Under the pieces are notes generated by a model. It saw only the letters and a list, made by a program, of their open reading frames with translations. It searched no databases and had not been told where the DNA came from. Both the position numbers and the translations under genes were made by a program. From Corynebacterium zhongnanshanii (GTDB lineage: Bacteria; Actinomycetota; Actinomycetes; Mycobacteriales; Mycobacteriaceae), in contig NZ_CP061033.1 in NCBI RefSeq assembly GCF_014490575.1, positions 310,001 to 374,000 of the forward strand: DNA of 64,000 bases. The letters are read 5' to 3'. Below, in pieces: positions 47,059 to 56,210 of this stretch (position 1 is the first letter of the stretch; each line of letters begins with the position of its first letter).

Positions 47059-48330
47059 ATGACCACCCAGTGGACCCGCACCCGAACTCACGACACGGCC
47101 ACCGCCGATGTTACCCGCCTGTTCGCTGAGCACTTCGGCGGCGTGCCCGCGGTGGTGCACTCCGCCCCCGGGCGCGCGAACGTGATCGGCGAGCACGTGG
47201 ACTATGCCGCCGGCATCTGCCTGCCGTTTGCGCTGGAGCAGCGCACCTACATCGCCGCGCGCGCGAATGACCTGGGCACCTACCGGCTGGTCTCTCGCAT
47301 GCAGGACAGCGCCGGCCAGGAGTCCGTCAGCACCGCGCACGTGCCGACGGGCGAGGTGGGCCCCGGCTCGCCGGCGGACTGGTCGGGTTATGTAGTGGGC
47401 ACGATCTGGGCGGCGATCGACAACGGCACCATCCCGCCGCTGCCCGCGGGCACTGGCCTGGACCTGGCGATCGAGTCGGACGTGCCGCTGGGCGCGGGCC
47501 TGTCCTCCTCGGCGGCGCTGGAGTGCGCGGCGGGGTTGGCGGCCTGGACGCTGCTGACTACCCACACCACCCAACCCACCCTCACCGACACGATCCGCGA
47601 AGGCCTCATGCACGCCGCGATCCGCGCGGAGAACGACGTGGTCGGCGCCTCCACCGGCGGCCTGGACCAGCGCACCTCCCTGTTCGCCACCCGCGCCCAC
47701 GCGCTGGCCATCGACTTCGGCCGCGACGAGCACTACCAGGTCCCCTTCGACCTCGAAGCTGAGAACCTCGCGATCCTGGTGACGAACACCAACGCCCCGC
47801 ACACCCTCGCCGATGGGCAGTATGCCTCCCGCCGCGCCGTGATCGACGGCATGACCGCCTTCGTGCAGCAGCGCTTGGGCTACGCGAGCCTGCGCGACGC
47901 GGATGAGGCCGGCCAGGAGATGGCTGTGTTGTGCGCGCGCTGGGCGTCGGAGAATAATCAGGACGCGAACGTGGTGACCGACCGCGTGGCGCATGTGACG
48001 GGGGAGATTCGCCGCACCGCGCAGGCGATTGAGTTCCTGCAGGCGGGCGACATGGCCGCGCTCGGCCACGCGATGACGGCCAGCCACGCCTCCCTGCGCG
48101 ACCTCTACCAGGTCAGCTGCCCCGAGCTGGACCTGGCGGTGGACGTCGCACTCGCCGCCGGGGCCCTGGGCTCGCGGATGATCGGCGGGGGCTTCGGCGG
48201 CTCGGCCATTGCGCTCGTCCCCGTTAATCACACCGACGCCACAGCCTCCGCCATCGCCAGCGCCTTTGCCGAGGCAGGTTTCCGTGCCCCGGAGTTTCTG
48301 GTGGCGCGCGCGGGCGACGGCGCGGTGTAG
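47059..48330 (+). CDS. galK: Galactokinase
   Basis: GalK phosphorylates galactose at C1. The 423-aa GHMP kinase has SAPGRANVIGEHVDYAAG (galactokinase signature), the ATP loop PLGAGLSSSAALECAAG, and the C-terminal GSRMIGGGFGGSAIALV. The start is ATG 47059 with GAAAGG upstream; the frame stays open far back into galT but that is shadow. Last gene of the symporter-galT-galK operon. Confidence 0.94.
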   Translation: MTTQWTRTRTHDTATADVTRLFAEHFGGVPAVVHSAPGRANVIGEHVDYAAGICLPFALEQRTYIAARANDLGTYRLVSRMQDSAGQESVSTAHVPTGEVGPGSPADWSGYVVGTIWAAIDNGTIPPLPAGTGLDLAIESDVPLGAGLSSSAALECAAGLAAWTLLTTHTTQPTLTDTIREGLMHAAIRAENDVVGASTGGLDQRTSLFATRAHALAIDFGRDEHYQVPFDLEAENLAILVTNTNAPHTLADGQYASRRAVIDGMTAFVQQRLGYASLRDADEAGQEMAVLCARWASENNQDANVVTDRVAHVTGEIRRTAQAIEFLQAGDMAALGHAMTASHASLRDLYQVSCPELDLAVDVALAAGALGSRMIGGGFGGSAIALVPVNHTDATASAIASAFAEAGFRAPEFLVARAGDGAV

Positions 48331-48393
48331 TCACGGCCGAGCCCTACAGCTGATTAGGCATTGCCCGCGGTCGTGCGGGTAAGGTGGTACCCC

Positions 48394-48822
48394 GTGATGC
48401 GCACAATGCTGAAATCGAAGATTCACCGGGCCACGGTTACCCAGGCGGATTTGCACTACGTGGGGTCCTGCACCATCGACGCAGACCTCATGGACGCTGC
48501 CGACATCCTCGAGGGCGAGCAGATCGACATTGTCGATATTAATAACGGCAATCGCCTGACCACCTACGCCATTACCGGCGAGCGGGGCTCCGGCGTGATC
48601 GGCATCAACGGTGCCGCGGCCCGGCTGATTAGCCCCGGTGACCTGGTCATCATCATCGGGTACGGCATCTACAGCAACGAGGAGCTGAAGGACTACCACT
48701 CCCGCGTGATCTTCGTGGACGAGAACAACCGCCCGCTGGACAGTGGTGAGGATCCGGCGCATGCGCCGCAGGGCTCCGGCCTGTGGGATCCGCGCCACCC
48801 AGGGCATGAGGACGCGCATTAA
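48394..48822 (+). CDS. panD: Aspartate 1-decarboxylase
   Basis: PanD makes beta-alanine for PanC and is a pyruvoyl enzyme formed by self-cleavage. The 142-aa proenzyme starts at GTG 48394 ([17 protein letters not shown]); with this start the cleavage site VGSC falls at Gly24-Ser25, the family's standard position. [21 protein letters not shown] is intact. TAAGGT (48380-48385) lies 8 nt upstream of the GTG, so the mRNA is probably leaderless and panD has its own promoter after galK. Confidence 0.94.
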   Translation: MMRTMLKSKIHRATVTQADLHYVGSCTIDADLMDAADILEGEQIDIVDINNGNRLTTYAITGERGSGVIGINGAAARLISPGDLVIIIGYGIYSNEELKDYHSRVIFVDENNRPLDSGEDPAHAPQGSGLWDPRHPGHEDAH

Positions 48823-48832
48823 GCTATAGGCC

Positions 48833-49306
48833 ATGCAGCTGAGGACTTTTTCCGATCTGGGGATGCGCTCCCTGTTGGTGCTGGGTGAACTCCCGGACGA
48901 TACTCGCATGACCATTTCGCAGCTGTCGCGGGCGCTCAACGCCTCGGAGAATCACGTGGCCAAGGTGGTGGCGAAGCTGGCGGACCTGGGGGTGGTGCTG
49001 GCGATCCGCGGCAGGAACGGGGGAGTGTCCATCGCGCCGGAGGCCCTGGACAAAGGCGTGGGGGACCTGATGCGGCAGCTGGAGGGCCCGGACGAAGTGG
49101 TCGATTGCGAGGGGTCGCAGGAGTGCCCGCTGGTGCCGCGCGATTGCGAGCTGCGCCGGCAGCTGGTCGTGGCCCAAGATGCGTTCTATGATTCCTTGAA
49201 CCGCAACACGGTGCGCTCCTTGCTGGAGCGCACGATTCCGCGCTCGGCGTTGGACGGGCCGGTGGGGCCGCGGCCGATTGGTTTGCCGGCGATGCCGGAG
49301 CGGTGA
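48833..49306 (+). CDS. nsrR: NsrR-like Rrf2 family iron-sulfur regulator
   Basis: This 157-aa Rrf2 regulator has an N-terminal winged helix (QLRTFSDLGMRSLLVLGEL ... LSRALNASENHVAKVVAKLADLGVVLAIRGRNGGVSIA). Three cysteines in VVDCEGSQECPLVPRDCELRR fit an NsrR-type Fe-S cluster site. NsrR senses nitric oxide and represses detoxification genes; no hmp or similar target adjoins here. The start is ATG 48833, with TAAGCT (48820-48825) 7 nt upstream overlapping the panD stop codon; probably leaderless. Confidence 0.8.
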   Translation: MQLRTFSDLGMRSLLVLGELPDDTRMTISQLSRALNASENHVAKVVAKLADLGVVLAIRGRNGGVSIAPEALDKGVGDLMRQLEGPDEVVDCEGSQECPLVPRDCELRRQLVVAQDAFYDSLNRNTVRSLLERTIPRSALDGPVGPRPIGLPAMPER

Positions 49307-49358
49307 GTCGCCCGCGCTGCGTAGGTAGTGAGCGCCGTATGCAGTAGGCTAGGGAGGC

Positions 49359-50957
49359 GTGACTCAAGGAACTAATTCTGCCGCAAATACTCAAGACGAT
49401 CTCCCAGAACAGCTGCGCATTCGCCGCGAAAAGCGCCAGCGCATTCTAGACTCCGGGCGCGAGCCGTACCCCGTCGAAGTGCCGCGCACGCACACGCTGG
49501 CCCAGGTGCGTTCCCAGTGGGCCGTGGCGAAGGAAGCCAAGGAGGGCGAGCCGGAGGTCATCATCCCCGAGGGCGCTACCGTCCTGTCTCCTGGCGAGGA
49601 AACCCAGGAGGTTGTGGGGGTTGCCGGGCGCGTGATGTTCGTGCGCAACACCGGCAAGCTGTGCTTCGCCACCTTGCAGGACGGCGACGGCACCACGTTG
49701 CAGGTCATGCTGAGCCTGGCCGAGGTGGGCGAGGAGCTGCTGGGCCAGTGGAAGAACGACGTAGACCTCGGCGACATGGTCTTCGTAGAAGGCCGGGTTA
49801 TTTCCTCTAAGCGCGGGGAGCTGTCCGTGATGGCCCAGCGCTGGTTCATGACGTCCAAGTCCCTGCGCCCGTTGCCGGTAGCGCACAAGGAGCTCAGCGA
49901 GGACACGCGTATCCGCCAGCGCCACACGGACCTCATCATGCGCGAACAGGCCCGCACCAACGCGATGACGCGCATCAAGGTGATGCGCGCCCTGCGCCGT
50001 TCCCTGGAAAACCGCGGGTTCTACGAGGTGGAAACCCCGATGCTGCAGACTCTCCACGGTGGTGCTGCGGCGCGTCCGTTCGTGACGCACTCCAACGCGT
50101 TGGATATTGACCTGTACCTGCGCATCGCCCCGGAGCTGTTCCTGAAGCGCGCCGTGGTGGGTGGCCTGGACAAGGTGTTTGAGGTCAACCGTAACTTCCG
50201 CAACGAGGGTGTGGACTCCTCCCACTCGCCGGAGTTCGCCATGCTGGAGACCTACTCCGCCTATGGCACCTACGACGACTGCGCCGCGGATACCAAGCAG
50301 ACCATCCAGGATGTGGCGATGGAGGTGTTCGGCACCCTGCAGGTGAAGTTGGTCGACGGAACCGTCTACGACTTCGGCGGCGAGTGGAAGACCATCGAGA
50401 TGTACCCGTCGCTGAACGAGGCACTGCAGCGTAAGTTCCCAGGCCAGCCGGAGGTCACCATCGACTCCACGGTGGAGGAACTGAAGGACATCGCGAAGGT
50501 GATTGGCCTGGACGTGCCTGCCAAGGGTGGCTGGGGCCACGGCAAACTGGTGGAGGAGATCTGGGAGGTCCTGTGCGAGGACCAACTGGAAGGCCCGATC
50601 TTTGTGCGTAACTTCCCGGTGGAGACCTCCCCGCTGACCCGCCAGCACCGCTCCGAGCCGGGCGTGACGGAGAAGTGGGACCTGTACGTGCGCGGCTTTG
50701 AGCTGGCCACGGGCTACTCCGAGCTGGTGGACCCCGTGATCCAGCGCGAGCGCTTCGAGGACCAGGCCCGCCTGGCCGCCGGTGGCGACGATGAGGCCAT
50801 GGTGCTGGACGAGGACTTCCTGGCCGCGATGGAGTCCGGCATGCCTCCCACAGCCGGCACGGGCATGGGCATTGACCGCCTGCTGATGGCTCTGACGGGC
50901 CTGGGTATCCGTGACACGGTGCTCTTCCCGATCGTGAAGCCAGAGCGCGACAACTAA
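49359..50957 (+). CDS. lysS: Lysyl-tRNA synthetase, class II
   Basis: LysRS charges lysine tRNA. The 532-aa protein has an N-terminal OB-fold ([34 protein letters not shown]) and the class II catalytic core: motif 1 around [16 protein letters not shown], motif 2 [25 protein letters not shown], motif 3 [13 protein letters not shown]. The start is GTG 49359. AGGGAGG sits only one base before it, too close for a normal ribosome-binding site, while TAGGCT (49345-49350) lies 8 nt upstream, so a leaderless mRNA is likely. Confidence 0.97.
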   Translation: MTQGTNSAANTQDDLPEQLRIRREKRQRILDSGREPYPVEVPRTHTLAQVRSQWAVAKEAKEGEPEVIIPEGATVLSPGEETQEVVGVAGRVMFVRNTGKLCFATLQDGDGTTLQVMLSLAEVGEELLGQWKNDVDLGDMVFVEGRVISSKRGELSVMAQRWFMTSKSLRPLPVAHKELSEDTRIRQRHTDLIMREQARTNAMTRIKVMRALRRSLENRGFYEVETPMLQTLHGGAAARPFVTHSNALDIDLYLRIAPELFLKRAVVGGLDKVFEVNRNFRNEGVDSSHSPEFAMLETYSAYGTYDDCAADTKQTIQDVAMEVFGTLQVKLVDGTVYDFGGEWKTIEMYPSLNEALQRKFPGQPEVTIDSTVEELKDIAKVIGLDVPAKGGWGHGKLVEEIWEVLCEDQLEGPIFVRNFPVETSPLTRQHRSEPGVTEKWDLYVRGFELATGYSELVDPVIQRERFEDQARLAAGGDDEAMVLDEDFLAAMESGMPPTAGTGMGIDRLLMALTGLGIRDTVLFPIVKPERDN

Positions 50958-51239
50958 CGCGCGCTATCACTACCCCCATTTTTGAGTAGTCACCCCGCGC
51001 GGCGCCTCAGCTCACCCGTATAGGGGGAGCGGTGGGCGTCGGCGCAGGTCATCGAACGAAAGGCATCGCGTTCCACCTGCAAATTTTTTGGAGGTCCTAG
51101 TGATCCTCAAAAGAAATTGCCGAAAACGTGAGCCAGGCCATCTTTTGTTTTATGCTGTTCCTATAACTATCCACTCAACGCAGATTCACGCGTGATTGTG
51201 TGCGTCTGTGTCAACTGCAGTGAAAGGTGGCCGCCTCAT
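50958..51239. other. Non-coding region lysS to fadE
   Basis: This 282-bp gap shows no gene. TATAAC (51162-51167), in an AT-rich stretch about 75 bp before the acyl-CoA dehydrogenase start, is the best -10 candidate. No clear rho-independent terminator for lysS is visible. Confidence 0.4.
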
Positions 51240-52658
51240 ATGAGCGACCGTAGTAAGCGTGACGACTCGACCCCTGGCCTGAACAACATCAAACGCGATG
51301 CCATCGGCAACGTGATGCGTGTTCTGACCCGTTTCACCGGCTCCGAACTAGCCGAGAAGTACGGCCTCGGTCCAAAGATTGACCGAGTAGCCTACGAATC
51401 CACCAAGACCGGCATGCGCACCCTGGGTGCCGTGAACCGTCAGTTCAAGAAGATCAAGGGCACCGGCAAGCCAGTCCGCCTGCCAAGCCAGACCCTGGAC
51501 GAGAACAACGAGCCAGTTCCAAGCACCGAGCCAAAGCCAGGCCGCGCTCCGTTCGACCTGAACCCCACCGAGGATCAGGAAATGATCGTGGCAGCCGTCC
51601 GCGAATTCGCCGAAGAGCGCCTGCGCCCCGTGGCGTCCGAGTGCAACGAGAAGGCAGAGCCAGCCGAAGGCCTGCTGGACACCGCAGCAGAGCTGGGTGT
51701 GGCACTCATCAACCTGCCTGAGGAGTACGAAGGTATCGCCAACGCCTCCGGCGCTACCACCAACGCCCTGATCGCCGAAGCCCTGGCCTTCGGTGACATG
51801 GGCCTGGCCGTGTCCATCCTGGCCCCTGCTGCCGTGGCGAACGTCATCACCAACTACGGTGACGATTCCCAGCAGAAGACCTACCTGCCAGAGTTCGCAG
51901 GCGAGACCTTCCCACCAGCAGCCGTTGTGGTGTCCGAGGCGCGCCCTCTGTTCGACCCATTCGTGCTGCAGACCACCGCTGTGCGCGAGGGCAACGACAT
52001 CGTCATCAATGGTGTGAAGACCATGGTTCCGAACGCTGGCAAGGCTGAGCTGTTCGTGGTCGCCATCGACCTGGACGGCGTGAACACCTTCGCCATCGTG
52101 GAGTCCGGCACCGAGGGCGTTGTGGTTGAGGCTGACCCATCCATGGGTCTGCGCGGCGCAGCCCTGGGCCGCCTGCTGCTGAAGGACGTCCGCGTTCCTG
52201 CGGCGAACCTGCTGGGCGGCACGGACCTGTCCGACGACGAGCGCAACGAGAACTACGCGGAGATCATCCGCCGCTCCCGACTGGGCTGGGCCGCACTGGC
52301 TGCCGGCACCGGCGAGGCTGTGCTGGAGTACACCAAGAAGTACGTCAACGAGCGCGAAGCGTTCGGTGAGCCGATCTCCCACCGCCAGGCTGTGGCCTTC
52401 ATGGTCGCTAACCTGCGCATCGAGCTGGACGGTCTGCGTCTGATCCTGCAGCGCGGCGCGTCCCGCCTGGACCAGGGCCTGTCCTACCACCGCGAGGCTG
52501 CGCTGGCGCGCCGCTTTGCGTCGGACAAGGGCATGGTCTTCGGTCTCGACGGTGTGCAGCTGCTGGGTGGACACGGATTCACCAAGGAGCACCCTGTGGA
52601 GCGCTGGTACCGCGACCTGCGCGCCATTGGTATCGCCGAGGGCGTTGTTGTTCTGTAA
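51240..52658 (+). CDS. Acyl-CoA dehydrogenase family protein, subunit with shortened C-terminus
   Basis: This 472-aa protein is of the flavin acyl-CoA dehydrogenase fold: N-terminal helical domain (LNPTEDQEMIVAAVREFAEERL), middle beta domain, and C-terminal helices (AGTGEAVLEYTKKYVNEREAFGEPISHRQAVAFMVANL ... VQLLGGHGFTKEHPVERWYRDLRAIGIAEG). It ends IAEGVVVL, right after the position where relatives have EGTxEI plus a final helix. An extra N-terminus of about 100 residues precedes the domain. ATG 51240 is chosen with GAAAGGTGG upstream. It pairs with the next gene, probably as a heteromer in fatty-acid or steroid oxidation; the substrate is unknown. Confidence 0.85.
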   Translation: MSDRSKRDDSTPGLNNIKRDAIGNVMRVLTRFTGSELAEKYGLGPKIDRVAYESTKTGMRTLGAVNRQFKKIKGTGKPVRLPSQTLDENNEPVPSTEPKPGRAPFDLNPTEDQEMIVAAVREFAEERLRPVASECNEKAEPAEGLLDTAAELGVALINLPEEYEGIANASGATTNALIAEALAFGDMGLAVSILAPAAVANVITNYGDDSQQKTYLPEFAGETFPPAAVVVSEARPLFDPFVLQTTAVREGNDIVINGVKTMVPNAGKAELFVVAIDLDGVNTFAIVESGTEGVVVEADPSMGLRGAALGRLLLKDVRVPAANLLGGTDLSDDERNENYAEIIRRSRLGWAALAAGTGEAVLEYTKKYVNEREAFGEPISHRQAVAFMVANLRIELDGLRLILQRGASRLDQGLSYHREAALARRFASDKGMVFGLDGVQLLGGHGFTKEHPVERWYRDLRAIGIAEGVVVL

Positions 52659-52698
52659 ACCCGCTAGATAAGTGCTTATCAGTTAAGGAATATCACTC

Positions 52699-53910
52699 AT
52701 GATTAATCTCGAACTTCCAAAGCGTCTGAAGGCGGGCGTTAACCAGGCGCACCAGGCAGCCGCTGAAATCTTCCGTCCGATCTCCCGCAAGTACGACTTG
52801 GCGGAGCACGCTCGCCCCGTGGAGCTGGACACCATGGCATCCCTGGTTGAGGGAATGACCGACGCCGGCAAGGGCATGGCAGGTGCTTCCGGTGGCCGGG
52901 CGGATGCCGGCAAGAAGCAGACTGAGGGTGTGAAGAACGGTGGTAACATGGCCTCCATCCTGAACATCATCGAGACCTGCTGGGGTGACGTGGGACTGAC
53001 CCTGTCCATCCCTTACCAGGGTCTGGGCAACGCCGCGATTGCTGCTGTGGCGACCGATGAGCAGCTGGAGAGCTTCGGTAAGGTGTGGGCCGCGATGGCT
53101 ATCACCGAGCCTCAGTTCGGTTCCGACTCCGCTGCCGTGGCTGCGACCGCTCGCCTGGATGGCGACGAGTACGTCCTGAACGGCGAGAAGATCTTTGTCA
53201 CCGCTGGTGACCGCTGCACCCACGTTGTGGTGTGGGCTTCCGTGGACAAGTCCGCTGGCCGCGCAGCTATTAAGTCCTTCGTGGTTCCTCGCGATACCCC
53301 TGGCTTCGAGCTGGTTCGCCTGGAGCACAAGCTGGGCATCCGTTCCTCCGATACTGCTCACTTCATCTTGGACAACGTCCGCATCCCGAAGGAGAACCTG
53401 CTGGGCTCCCCTGAGGTGGACACCAAGAAGGGCTTCGGTGGCGTGATGGCTACCTTCGACAACACCCGCCCGATGGTGGCCGCTATGGCCGTGGGTGTTG
53501 CTCGTGCGTCCCTGGAGAAGCTGCGCGAAATCCTGACCGACGCCGGCGTGGACATCAACTACGACGCTCCAGCATGGGCACAGTCCGCTGCCGCGTCCGA
53601 GTACATCCGCCTGGAGTCCGATTGGGAGGCTGCCTACCTGATGACTCTGAAGGCTGGTTGGATGGCTGACAACAAGATGCCAAACTCCAAGGAGGCTTCC
53701 GAGTCCAAGGCGAAGGCCGGCCGCATGGCGACCGACCTGACGCTGCGCGCGGTGGAGATGGCTGGTGCCTACGGCTACTCCGAGCGTGAGCTGCTGGAGA
53801 AGTGGTCCCGCGACTCCAAGATCCTGGACATCTTCGAGGGTACTCAGCAGATTCAGCAGCTGATCGTGGCTCGTCGTGAGCTGGGTCTGTCTTCCGCTGA
53901 GCTGAAGTAG
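52699..53910 (+). CDS. Acyl-CoA dehydrogenase family protein
   Basis: This 403-aa acyl-CoA dehydrogenase shows AITEPQFGSDSAAVAATARLDGDEYVLNGEKIFVTAGDRCTHVVVWA (FAD and substrate-binding middle domain) and a complete C-terminus with WSRDSKILDIFEGTQQIQQLIVARREL. It follows the previous gene by 40 bp with AAGGA upstream of its ATG. Both genes share a strong codon bias (high use of preferred C/T-ending codons), suggesting high expression. Two terminators follow. A convergent acyl-CoA synthetase supports a fatty-acid role. Confidence 0.88.
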   Translation: MINLELPKRLKAGVNQAHQAAAEIFRPISRKYDLAEHARPVELDTMASLVEGMTDAGKGMAGASGGRADAGKKQTEGVKNGGNMASILNIIETCWGDVGLTLSIPYQGLGNAAIAAVATDEQLESFGKVWAAMAITEPQFGSDSAAVAATARLDGDEYVLNGEKIFVTAGDRCTHVVVWASVDKSAGRAAIKSFVVPRDTPGFELVRLEHKLGIRSSDTAHFILDNVRIPKENLLGSPEVDTKKGFGGVMATFDNTRPMVAAMAVGVARASLEKLREILTDAGVDINYDAPAWAQSAAASEYIRLESDWEAAYLMTLKAGWMADNKMPNSKEASESKAKAGRMATDLTLRAVEMAGAYGYSERELLEKWSRDSKILDIFEGTQQIQQLIVARRELGLSSAELK

Positions 53911-53916
53911 TAGCTG

Positions 53917-53969
53917 ACAAGCCCGGGCTCCGGGCTTGTAGCGGCCTGCTTTTATAGCAGGCCGTTTTT
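53917..53969 (+). terminator. Two tandem terminator hairpins after the fadE pair
   Basis: ACAAGCCCGG/CCGGGCTTGT (53917-53939) has a 10-bp stem. CGGCCTGCT/AGCAGGCCG (53942-53964) has a 9-bp stem followed by TTTTT (53965-53969). Confidence 0.9.
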
Positions 53970-54035
53970 GCGTGCGCGCAGCCGTGCCCCCACGCCACCA
54001 CCGCAGCCCTGCTACGCCGGCCGGATTACCAGAAC

Positions 54036-54107
54036 ATGACACACTTAAGCCCCGGAAGCTCTCAAAACTGGTCTAGTTCAGAGGCTTCCGGGGCTTAACT
54101 GTGTCAT
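54036..54107. repeat. 24-bp inverted repeat between fadE and fadD
   Basis: The left arm 54036-54059 begins ATGACACA and ends CCCCGGAAGC; the right arm 54084-54107 is its inverse with one mismatch in 24. The 24-nt loop can pair further (AACT/AGTT). It could be a bidirectional terminator, but the long, nearly perfect arms without a T-run also fit a small mobile-element remnant. Confidence 0.7.
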
Positions 54108-54127
54108 TTATGGCGCTAGCCGCACGC

Positions 54128-55906
54128 TTAAGGCTTCGGCAGCTCCCGCGGAACCACCTTGCCCACGGCGTTGCGGGGCAGTTCGTCCATGAACACGAAG
54201 TAGCGCGGCACGGCGTGGCGAGCCAGCTTCTTCTTCACGGCCGCCTTGGCCTGCGCTTCGAACTCTGCGCGTTCCTCAGCGCTGATGCTGTCTGCGGGGC
54301 GTGCTGCGCTCACTCCGCTGGACTCGTGGTCCTTCAGCACAACCCATGCGCACAGCGCCTGGCCGAACTCTTCGTCTTCCACGCCGCGGATGGCGGCTTC
54401 GTGGACGTTGTCCATGGCGGCGAAGACGTCTTCGGTTTCCTGCGGGTATACGTTTTCACCACCGCAGACGATCATGTCGTCGGAGCGTCCCGCGATGAAC
54501 AGCAGTCCGTCCTTCCAGTAGCCCAGGTCGCCGGTGGTGACCATGCCGTCGATGACTTCCTTGTCGGTGCCGGGACGGGTGTAGCCTTCGAACAGCATGT
54601 CGTTCTTCACGAAGATGCGGCCGATTTCTTCGTCGGCGCATTCCTTGCCGTCGTCGTCCAGGATCTTCAACGTGGTGGCCATGGGTGGCTTTCCGGCGGT
54701 GCGTGGGTATTTCGCCATCTCGTCGGGTCGTGCGATGGAGGCCCAGGACACCTCGGTGGAGCCGTACAGGTTGTACAGCACTGGGCCAAACTTCTTGAAC
54801 GTCTCTTCGATCACGGCGGGCGGCAGCGCCTCTCCGGAGGAGGCGATGACCTTCACGCCGGCGTCCATGCCTTCGGGCACTTCCTTCAGCAGGCGGCGCA
54901 GCATGGTCGGCACGATGGAGATCGCGTACGGCCGGTTCTTTTCAATGACCTGGATGGCGTCCTTCGCGGTGAAGCGCCTCTGCAGGATCATGGTGTTGCG
55001 TAGCGCCAGCGCCAGCTGGATGTGCGCGAAGCCCCAGGTGTGGAACATGGGGGCCGCCAGGAACACGGGGCGGTGGTGCTTCAGCGGGATGCGGCTCATG
55101 ATGGAGCTGGCCGGCATGTAGGTCTTGGGCTCTGGTCGTCGCGCGCCCTTGGGGGTTCCGGTGGTGCCGGAGGTGAGGATGATGGTGCGTCCCATGCGGG
55201 GGCGGGCGGGGATGGAGAGGTTTTCTGGGGTGGTGCGCAGGACCTTGCGCAGGCTCGGCCAATCCTCGGATCGTGTGGCGTAGTTGCCGCTCGCTATGGC
55301 GTCGGTAATATTCGACGCCGCCGGCAGCTCCGCCTCAGCCTCCTCCGTGAGGCCTAGGGTGTCTCCGTTTTCCCAGGCGATGATGACGGGGCAGTCGTTG
55401 AAGTCTTTGGGAAGGAGCGGCAGGAACTCTTCGTCGATGAACAGCAGGTCGATCTTCTGTTCGTGCATCACTGCGCGGGTTTGTTCGGCGGAGGAGCCGG
55501 TGTTGAAGAAGACGATGTCGGTGCCGAGGCGGCCGTGGGCGCACAGGGCCATGATGAGGCCGCGGTGGTTGCGGCAGAGCACTCCGATGCGGTCGCGTTC
55601 GCGGATGCCGGTGCGGAACAGTGCGCGTGCGAGGGTGTTGACTTGGTTGTGGAGGTCGCTGTAGGTGATGGAGCCGGCGTCGTCGATGATGGCGGTGTGG
55701 AAGGGGTCGCGGCCGGCGCCGATGGCGAGGAGTCCTGCGGGGAGGAAGCGCCATTGGTAGATGCCTTTGAGGGCTTTGCCGGCGGCGGCGGGGGTCATGC
55801 TGCCGAGTACTCCGGAGCGGAAGAGGGGCAGGGTGCCTTTGAGGAGGGTTCCGGCGTTGCTGGCGTGGTCGGTGAGGGTGAGTTTGGGCGCGTGGGCTGC
55901 GTTCAT
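54128..55906 (-). CDS. fadD: Long-chain acyl-CoA synthetase (FadD type)
   Basis: This 592-aa AMP-forming ligase activates fatty acids with ATP and CoA. It has the P-loop TIILTSGTTGTPKGARRPEP, LYNLYGSTEVSWASI, the TGDLGYWKDGLLFIAGRSDDMIVCGGENVYP hinge region and the catalytic lysine in RNAVGKVVPREL. The N-terminal 60 residues with a hydrophobic stretch resemble mycobacterial FadD12-like proteins. The start is ATG 55906 with GGAAAGAGG upstream. Convergent with the fadE pair. Confidence 0.92.
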   Translation of the reverse strand: MNAAHAPKLTLTDHASNAGTLLKGTLPLFRSGVLGSMTPAAAGKALKGIYQWRFLPAGLLAIGAGRDPFHTAIIDDAGSITYSDLHNQVNTLARALFRTGIRERDRIGVLCRNHRGLIMALCAHGRLGTDIVFFNTGSSAEQTRAVMHEQKIDLLFIDEEFLPLLPKDFNDCPVIIAWENGDTLGLTEEAEAELPAASNITDAIASGNYATRSEDWPSLRKVLRTTPENLSIPARPRMGRTIILTSGTTGTPKGARRPEPKTYMPASSIMSRIPLKHHRPVFLAAPMFHTWGFAHIQLALALRNTMILQRRFTAKDAIQVIEKNRPYAISIVPTMLRRLLKEVPEGMDAGVKVIASSGEALPPAVIEETFKKFGPVLYNLYGSTEVSWASIARPDEMAKYPRTAGKPPMATTLKILDDDGKECADEEIGRIFVKNDMLFEGYTRPGTDKEVIDGMVTTGDLGYWKDGLLFIAGRSDDMIVCGGENVYPQETEDVFAAMDNVHEAAIRGVEDEEFGQALCAWVVLKDHESSGVSAARPADSISAEERAEFEAQAKAAVKKKLARHAVPRYFVFMDELPRNAVGKVVPRELPKP

Positions 55907-56132
55907 AGGGCGGGGCCTCTTTCCTGTCTCGGTGTTGTGGAGGTGCTGTGGTCTATGCCGTGCGTGGCGTTGGGGTGCACGCTGCGCACAAGCATAGGGT
56001 TAGTTACAAAAATAATGTTGTATTCAAAGTTAGATCAGGAAGGCTGCGCTGTCTTGGTTTTGGCGATATTCGCTGGTGTTGGGGTGGGGTGATGGGCCAG
56101 CGTGCCAGACGCTCGTACCTCCACTTTCCCGG
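55907..56132. other. Upstream region of fadD
   Basis: Non-coding. An AT-rich stretch at 55996-56035 holds the probable promoter of fadD (for example TATGCT on the minus strand near 55995, with TTTTTG upstream). No gene is seen. Confidence 0.35.
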
Positions 56133-56185
56133 ATCGAGGGCAAAGTGTAGTGATTTCCGCCAAATCACAGCAGTTTGCCCTCGAT
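56133..56185. terminator. Two-tier hairpin before the 627-aa gene end
   Basis: ATCGAGGGCAAA (56133-56144) pairs with TTTGCCCTCGAT (56174-56185). Inside it GTGATTT (56150-56156) pairs with AAATCAC (56162-56168) with a 5-nt loop. It lies 25 bp beyond the stop of the minus-strand gene at 56211 and probably ends that transcript, though no T-run follows. Confidence 0.65.
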
Positions 56186-56210
56186 TCAGGACACCGCGCC
56201 GTGTCAGAGG

